From Pseudomonas frederiksbergensis (GTDB lineage Bacteria; Pseudomonadota; Gammaproteobacteria; Pseudomonadales; Pseudomonadaceae): DNA of 64,000 nt. The stretch spans positions 4,918,001 through 4,982,000 of the forward strand of contig NZ_CP018319.1 of assembly GCF_001952935.1 (NCBI RefSeq), written 5' to 3'. The notes under the pieces were generated by a model, which did not search any database, was not told where the DNA came from, and saw only the letters and a program-made list of their open reading frames with translations. Positions 60,942 to 64,000 of the stretch are shown here, in pieces (position 1 is the first letter of the stretch; each line of letters starts with the position of its first letter). The position numbers and the translations under genes are program-made.

Positions 60942-61249
60942 GCCACTGGGAAGGGGAGGCCAGGCTCAACAGACCGGTCAAAGGATCGGCTGCCACCACC
61001 CGCGATCACCTGACGCGGGTATGGGAGATGACCAAGCACAAGCCTCGGGAGCTGGATATTCCGGCAATGCCCGAGGGTATGGGCTATCTGGCCGGCCTCT
61101 TCTGGGAGCTCAAGCGCACCAGCGATCCGTTGACCTGGCAGGAAATGGACGCCTGGACGCGGATGATGGATCGGCAGATCGAGCCGGAAGAGGCCCGGGT
61201 GCTGATGAGGATGGACGGCATTCATTGTCGGGTGATGAATGAGGCATGA
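60911..61249 (+). CDS. T extension of the tail chaperone, made by -1 frameshift
   Basis: 110 residues in the -1 frame with no stop from the slip site on: RSRVESLLSHWEGEARL... and then HKPRELDIPAMPEGMGYLAG, which resembles DUF1799-type T domains. The fusion would be ~245 aa, as with lambda gpGT, and binds the tape measure during tail assembly. No independent ribosome site serves the ATG at 61028. Confidence 0.82.
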   Translation, partial: FFRSRVESLLSHWEGEARLNRPVKGSAATTRDHLTRVWEMTKHKPRELDIPAMPEGMGYLAGLFWELKRTSDPLTWQEMDAWTRMMDRQIEPEEARVLMRMDGIHCRVMNEA

Positions 61250-61273
61250 GCCCCGCGCGCTGGGCTTTTTGCA
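61247..61273 (+). terminator. Terminator after the tail chaperone
   Basis: AGCCC, 8-nt loop, GGGCT and TTTT. It separates the late genes from the moron block. Confidence 0.7.
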
Positions 61274-61316
61274 TTAGGGGTAAAGCACCCAGCGCCGCTC
61301 GGGCGGACACTGGATG

Positions 61317-61625
61317 CTAGATTGCAAACTTTTGGGCGTAGTCAAAAACGTGCTGGAGAGTAGCTTCATCGTATTCGTCAGGGCTGACGGATATGAAGTT
61401 TTCCACCGACTCGCCTAGCCCTGCGAGTGTATTTCTATTTTCTGGAGAAATGTCTTTGTCCCACGGGAGGTGCTTGAGTAGGGCCTTATGGACAGCATCG
61501 AGCGGCCATAAAGCTAAAACGCTAACTACTGCAACTCGCACACGTATATACGCATTGGGGTCATCCGCTGAACACTCCAGCGCTCTGTTCAGTTCCATGG
61601 TCAGGTCATTCTGGCTGGGCGCCAT
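61317..61625 (-). CDS. Hypothetical moron protein, 102 aa
   Basis: MAPSQNDLTMELNRALECSADDPNAYIRVR. Helical repeats like a small alpha-solenoid. AT-richer than the late genes and in opposite direction, so acquired cargo. Unknown. Confidence 0.6.
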   Translation of the reverse strand: MAPSQNDLTMELNRALECSADDPNAYIRVRVAVVSVLALWPLDAVHKALLKHLPWDKDISPENRNTLAGLGESVENFISVSPDEYDEATLQHVFDYAQKFAI

Positions 61626-61678
61626 ATCAAGTCCTTATGATTTAGTGGTGGGGGGTTAGCGAGCACTGGTGACGCTTT

Positions 61679-61704
61679 AAAAAAGCCCAGGCTGATGCTG
61701 GGCT
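61679..61704 (-). terminator. Terminator of the 61703-61978 gene
   Basis: Minus-strand AGCCCAGC / GCTGGGCT type stem followed by a run of T residues. Confidence 0.7.
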
Positions 61705-61978
61705 ACACTTGGATCGCGGCAGACTGCGGATCAAGAATCTCGAGCAGCATCTGGTCGTGCTCCGCGCGCGTTGCTCTGTAGAACATGCACCGATCCAGAA
61801 GGATCCTTTTCATGCTCCGGGCCGAGGCGAGATGCCTGGGCTCGACTGAGATCGTGGCGGTCTTGCCACTTCGTGTCTCGGTCACTTCTAAATGGTATCG
61901 CCCAATCAAGCCGTCATCCCGCTTGGTGACTCCAAGGCATTTGAAGGTGTGTGAGAGTTCTGGCACGGCGCTCTCCAT
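61703..61978 (-). CDS. Hypothetical moron protein, 91 aa
   Basis: MESAVPELSHTFKCLGVTKRDDGLIGRYHLEVT. Beta-rich first half and a helical second half (MKRILLDRCMFYRA). Lies 3 nt after the membrane protein gene, so the two form one operon. Not recognised. Confidence 0.6.
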   Translation of the reverse strand: MESAVPELSHTFKCLGVTKRDDGLIGRYHLEVTETRSGKTATISVEPRHLASARSMKRILLDRCMFYRATRAEHDQMLLEILDPQSAAIQV

Positions 61979-61981
61979 TGG

Positions 61982-62458
61982 CTATAGCTTGTTCAGAAGG
62001 TCGGCGAAGGCCCAAAGCAAGGTGCCTACTGAGGCAACGAAAAATTCATGCCTTTGAACTTTCCTGGAGATGCTGCTGCGTATCACGTCGGCTGCATGGG
62101 TCAGGCGGCGTCTATGTTCCTTTTCAGATATTTCCTGAATCTGCTGAGCTTTGGTTTCTGAGCAAATTCCGTATAAGTGAGGCAGTCTTTTTACCTGCAT
62201 TAATACGACTTCGGCAGTGACACCATCTACAAGACCTATGACCTTGTTGATGTACCTATCAAGCGCTCCAGTGACCTGGAACATCATCGCTAGACAAACC
62301 AAAAAGGCGCCGAACCTAGCGAGCCACGTCCAATCGTCAAGCCGGATGCTGAGCCAAGTCCCGATTGCCAGCACGACTACCATCAGTAGGTAGCCGGCCA
62401 CCACATAGTGGGTAGGAATGTGAAATGACTTGTTCGCTACTTCATCGACGGGATTCAT
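61982..62458 (-). CDS. Membrane protein of the moron block, 158 aa
   Basis: Two N-terminal membrane helices (about 20-37 and 45-63), a long cytoplasmic helical domain (about 70-138) and a last hydrophobic helix (about 143-155). A membrane-anchored sensor or exclusion protein is possible; nothing in sequence proves it. Confidence 0.62.
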   Translation of the reverse strand: MNPVDEVANKSFHIPTHYVVAGYLLMVVVLAIGTWLSIRLDDWTWLARFGAFLVCLAMMFQVTGALDRYINKVIGLVDGVTAEVVLMQVKRLPHLYGICSETKAQQIQEISEKEHRRRLTHAADVIRSSISRKVQRHEFFVASVGTLLWAFADLLNKL

Positions 62459-62503
62459 GCGTTTACTATCAACCTTTGCATCCGAGCTAGTGGGGCTTGG
62501 GTG

Positions 62504-62869
62504 TTATCGCTCGTAACTCTTAACGATGTTTCCATGTTCGTCGGCAGTTATTGCGTGCTCGCCAGTTTTTTCGTCGTACAAGCGTTCCACCCTTCTGATC
62601 CCTTCTTCAGCGGTGGATAGCAGATATCTGAGTTGGCTCAAGGCGAGCACGATGCTCTGGTCTGCCGACTCAATCGAGTTCTCTTTCGCCCATGCTTCGT
62701 ACGCCTCCTGGTCAAGAATGGCTTGGTCGTGTGAATACGACTCCTCAAGCCGAGCGATGATTTCCGCATTGAGGCTCCGCTTTGCGTGTTTGGCGGATGA
62801 CTCAAGCATTTCACGAAGCTCTACCGGCATTCTCAGTGAGTAGGGGGGCAGAACGTGACGATCAGACAT
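62504..62869 (-). CDS. Mnt-like ribbon-helix-helix repressor
   Basis: 121 aa from MSDRHVLPPYSLRMPVELREML. Residues 9-45 match the Arc/Mnt fold and resemble P22 Mnt closely (YSLRMPVELREML against FNFRMPMEVREKL; RSLNAEII against RSMNSELL). The C-terminal ~70 residues are helical, as in Mnt, where they tetramerise. Divergent from the Arc-like gene. Confidence 0.85.
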   Translation of the reverse strand: MSDRHVLPPYSLRMPVELREMLESSAKHAKRSLNAEIIARLEESYSHDQAILDQEAYEAWAKENSIESADQSIVLALSQLRYLLSTAEEGIRRVERLYDEKTGEHAITADEHGNIVKSYER

Positions 62870-62904
62870 GGGCAGCTCAATGTATAGGGATGGTTTTGAT
62901 TGTG

Positions 62905-62975
62905 GATGTGGATTCACAAAGATTCAAGAATCCACTTGACGTCAAAATAGAGTGACTGCATTATGAATCCACATC
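62905..62975. promoter_or_regulatory. Operator/promoter region between the two RHH repressors
   Basis: GATGTGGATTCA (62905-62916) and its exact complement TGAATCCACATC (62964-62975); a further GAATCCAC at 62928-62935. Rightward promoter: TTGACG (62937-62942), 16 bp, CATTAT (62959-62964). The palindrome TTGACGTCAA covers the -35 box. Operators thus flank and overlap the promoters. Confidence 0.75.
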
Positions 62976-62992
62976 AGCGCAGGAGCGAAATC

Positions 62993-63169
62993 ATGCAAGA
63001 CAAGCTAAGGGCTTCACCATTCCCTCTGCGGTTGGCAGATAGAGTGAAAGAAGAGGTCAAGGGCGAGGCGAGCAAAAATCGCCGCAGTCTGAACGCTGAG
63101 ATCGGTCTTCTTATCGAGGAGGGACTGAAATGGCGGGAAATGCGGAGCAGCAGACAGGTTCAGGCCTAA
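62993..63169 (+). CDS. Arc-like ribbon-helix-helix repressor
   Basis: 58 aa, MQDKLRASPFPLRLADRVKEEV, with RRSLNAEIGLLIEEGLK as second helix; P22 Arc has 53 aa and the same layout. Start at 62993 behind AGGAG; an ATG at 62963 lies in the -10 box and is unlikely. Followed by the Rha-type gene. Confidence 0.85.
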   Translation: MQDKLRASPFPLRLADRVKEEVKGEASKNRRSLNAEIGLLIEEGLKWREMRSSRQVQA

Positions 63170-63173
63170 AACG

Positions 63174-63203
63174 AAGAAGCCCCGGCGTGCAGGCCAGGGC
63201 TTC
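63174..63203. other. Stem-loop between the Arc-like and Rha genes
   Basis: GAAGCCC and GGGCTTC pair over a 14-nt loop. In P22 the arc-ant gap gives the antisense RNA sar; here the hairpin may attenuate rha. The analogy is only positional. Confidence 0.45.
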
Positions 63204-63234
63204 AGATGTGAACACTTTGGAGAAGGATCACGAA

Positions 63235-64000
63235 ATGAATAGTACCACAGTGGTTGATATGCGCCAGTTTGTTGCGGTCCGGGATGGCCTGCTTTTCACC
63301 ACCTCGCAGAATGTCGCCGATGCCTTCGGAAAGTTACATAAAGACGTTCTTCGCAAGATTGACAGCCTGGAGTGCTCGTCCGAATTCACTGAGCGCAATT
63401 TTACGCTCAGTGGCTACATCGATGGATCTGGGCGCCGCCTCCCTCAGTGGGACATGACCAAGGACGGCTTCATGTTCCTAGTCATGGGCTTCACTGGAAA
63501 AAAGGCTGCAGCTATCAAGGAAGGCTATATCGCCGCCTTCAACGATATGGCAATGCTGCTGGGTAAAAGCGCTCAAGGCATCGTGGGTGAAGTGGTCGCG
63601 AACGCGCTCGGCAAAGAAGGAGCGCTCATCTTGAGCAATGTAATGCGCTGCCGGGTCGCCAAGCTAGGTTCGGATCATCAGCGTAGCGCTACAGCCAAGT
63701 TGGCATCGGCGCTCCACGCACGATTCAATGTTCCGCGCATCGAACTGATCCCCGCCGACCAAATGGACTCGGCTTGCAACTTCATCGCTGCCTACGCGAT
63801 TGAAGGCGAGTACCTGGGCAAAGAAACAAAACATCAGCCGAACCTGAGCTTTCCCATTGAAGCGCTGACCGCTCGCCGCGAAAGCATGATGACGATCCGC
63901 AACGGCGAGCAGGCCTGGCTTGATGTGACGCTACACGATCTGCGTGACATTCGCGGCGATGAAACCCCTTGTGAAAAGCTTCTGGGTGAGCTGACAAAGG
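63235..64000 (+). CDS. Rha-family phage regulatory protein, antirepressor-like (3' end outside window)
   Basis: At least 255 aa; the frame is open to the window end. TTSQNVADAFGKLHKDVLRKID, then LECSSEFTERNF and WDMTKDGFMFLVMGFTGKKAA are the Rha N-domain. A second domain begins after about residue 110. Rha-type proteins act as phage regulators or antirepressors. In the P22-like arrangement it would take the place of Ant and inactivate the CI-type repressor. Confidence 0.88.
   Translation, partial: MNSTTVVDMRQFVAVRDGLLFTTSQNVADAFGKLHKDVLRKIDSLECSSEFTERNFTLSGYIDGSGRRLPQWDMTKDGFMFLVMGFTGKKAAAIKEGYIAAFNDMAMLLGKSAQGIVGEVVANALGKEGALILSNVMRCRVAKLGSDHQRSATAKLASALHARFNVPRIELIPADQMDSACNFIAAYAIEGEYLGKETKHQPNLSFPIEALTARRESMMTIRNGEQAWLDVTLHDLRDIRGDETPCEKLLGELTK

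Noticed and set aside
24500..64000. CRISPR array or insertion sequence in the prophage
   Set aside because: No regularly spaced direct repeats other than the ori iterons, and no transposase gene.

Overview
The window comes from a Pseudomonas chromosome, most likely of the P. fluorescens group. The evidence is a complete arcDABC operon, an OprD-family porin, a DUF5064 protein and generally GC-rich coding. The right-hand ~40 kb is an integrated lambda-like siphophage that runs off the end of the window.

Host part, 1-24 kb. (a) 1-5.7 kb: end of an RND/MMPL transporter gene, an acyl-CoA dehydrogenase and a fatty-acyl-CoA ligase in one operon. (b) 5.8-12.9 kb: a DUF5064 gene, then the arginine deiminase operon arcD-arcA-arcB-arcC (minus strand), with a second, divergent arcD copy. 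(c) 12.9-15.4 kb: an islet of very small genes plus a YedK/SRAP gene. Two of the small genes and a ~59-bp noncoding repeat have close relatives in the prophage at 39-41 kb. (d) 15.4-17.6 kb: an LprI-like secreted protein and an FtsI-type penicillin-binding protein. (e) 18.1-23.5 kb: LysR regulator, MFS transporter, M81 (MlrC-type) peptidase and OprD porin, which look like a peptide-uptake and degradation locus. (f) 23.7-24.4 kb: a broken GNAT gene and the 3' part of a tRNA-Ser(UGA) gene, which is the phage attachment junction.

Prophage, 24.4 kb to window end. Integrase and a DUF4224 protein lie next to the att site. A leftward early operon (38 to 24.5 kb) holds RecT, a YqaJ-type exonuclease, a frameshifted DNA methyltransferase and many small proteins. 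The immunity region (38.3-43.2 kb) has a LexA-like CI repressor, a Cro-like protein and repeated TAGC-N3-GCTA operators at both the leftward and rightward control regions. Downstream of cI is a pair of genes with the size, order and topology of lambda rexA-rexB. Rightward come a CII-like regulator, an O-type initiator with 19-bp iterons inside the gene, a DnaC-like loader, NinB, an HNH endonuclease, NinG and a Q-position protein. Lysis genes (holins, Rz with nested Rz1) follow, then small and large terminase, portal, minor head protein, scaffold, major capsid, connectors, tail terminator, tail tube and a tail chaperone pair joined by a clear -1 frameshift site.

Between the tail chaperone and the unseen tape measure gene is a moron block. 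It ends in a divergent Mnt-like/Arc-like ribbon-helix-helix pair followed by a Rha-type gene, an arrangement that copies the P22 immI (mnt/arc-ant) module. The prophage therefore appears to carry two immunity systems, plus a Rex-like exclusion candidate. Tape measure, tail tip, the distal att site and probably the endolysin lie beyond the window.
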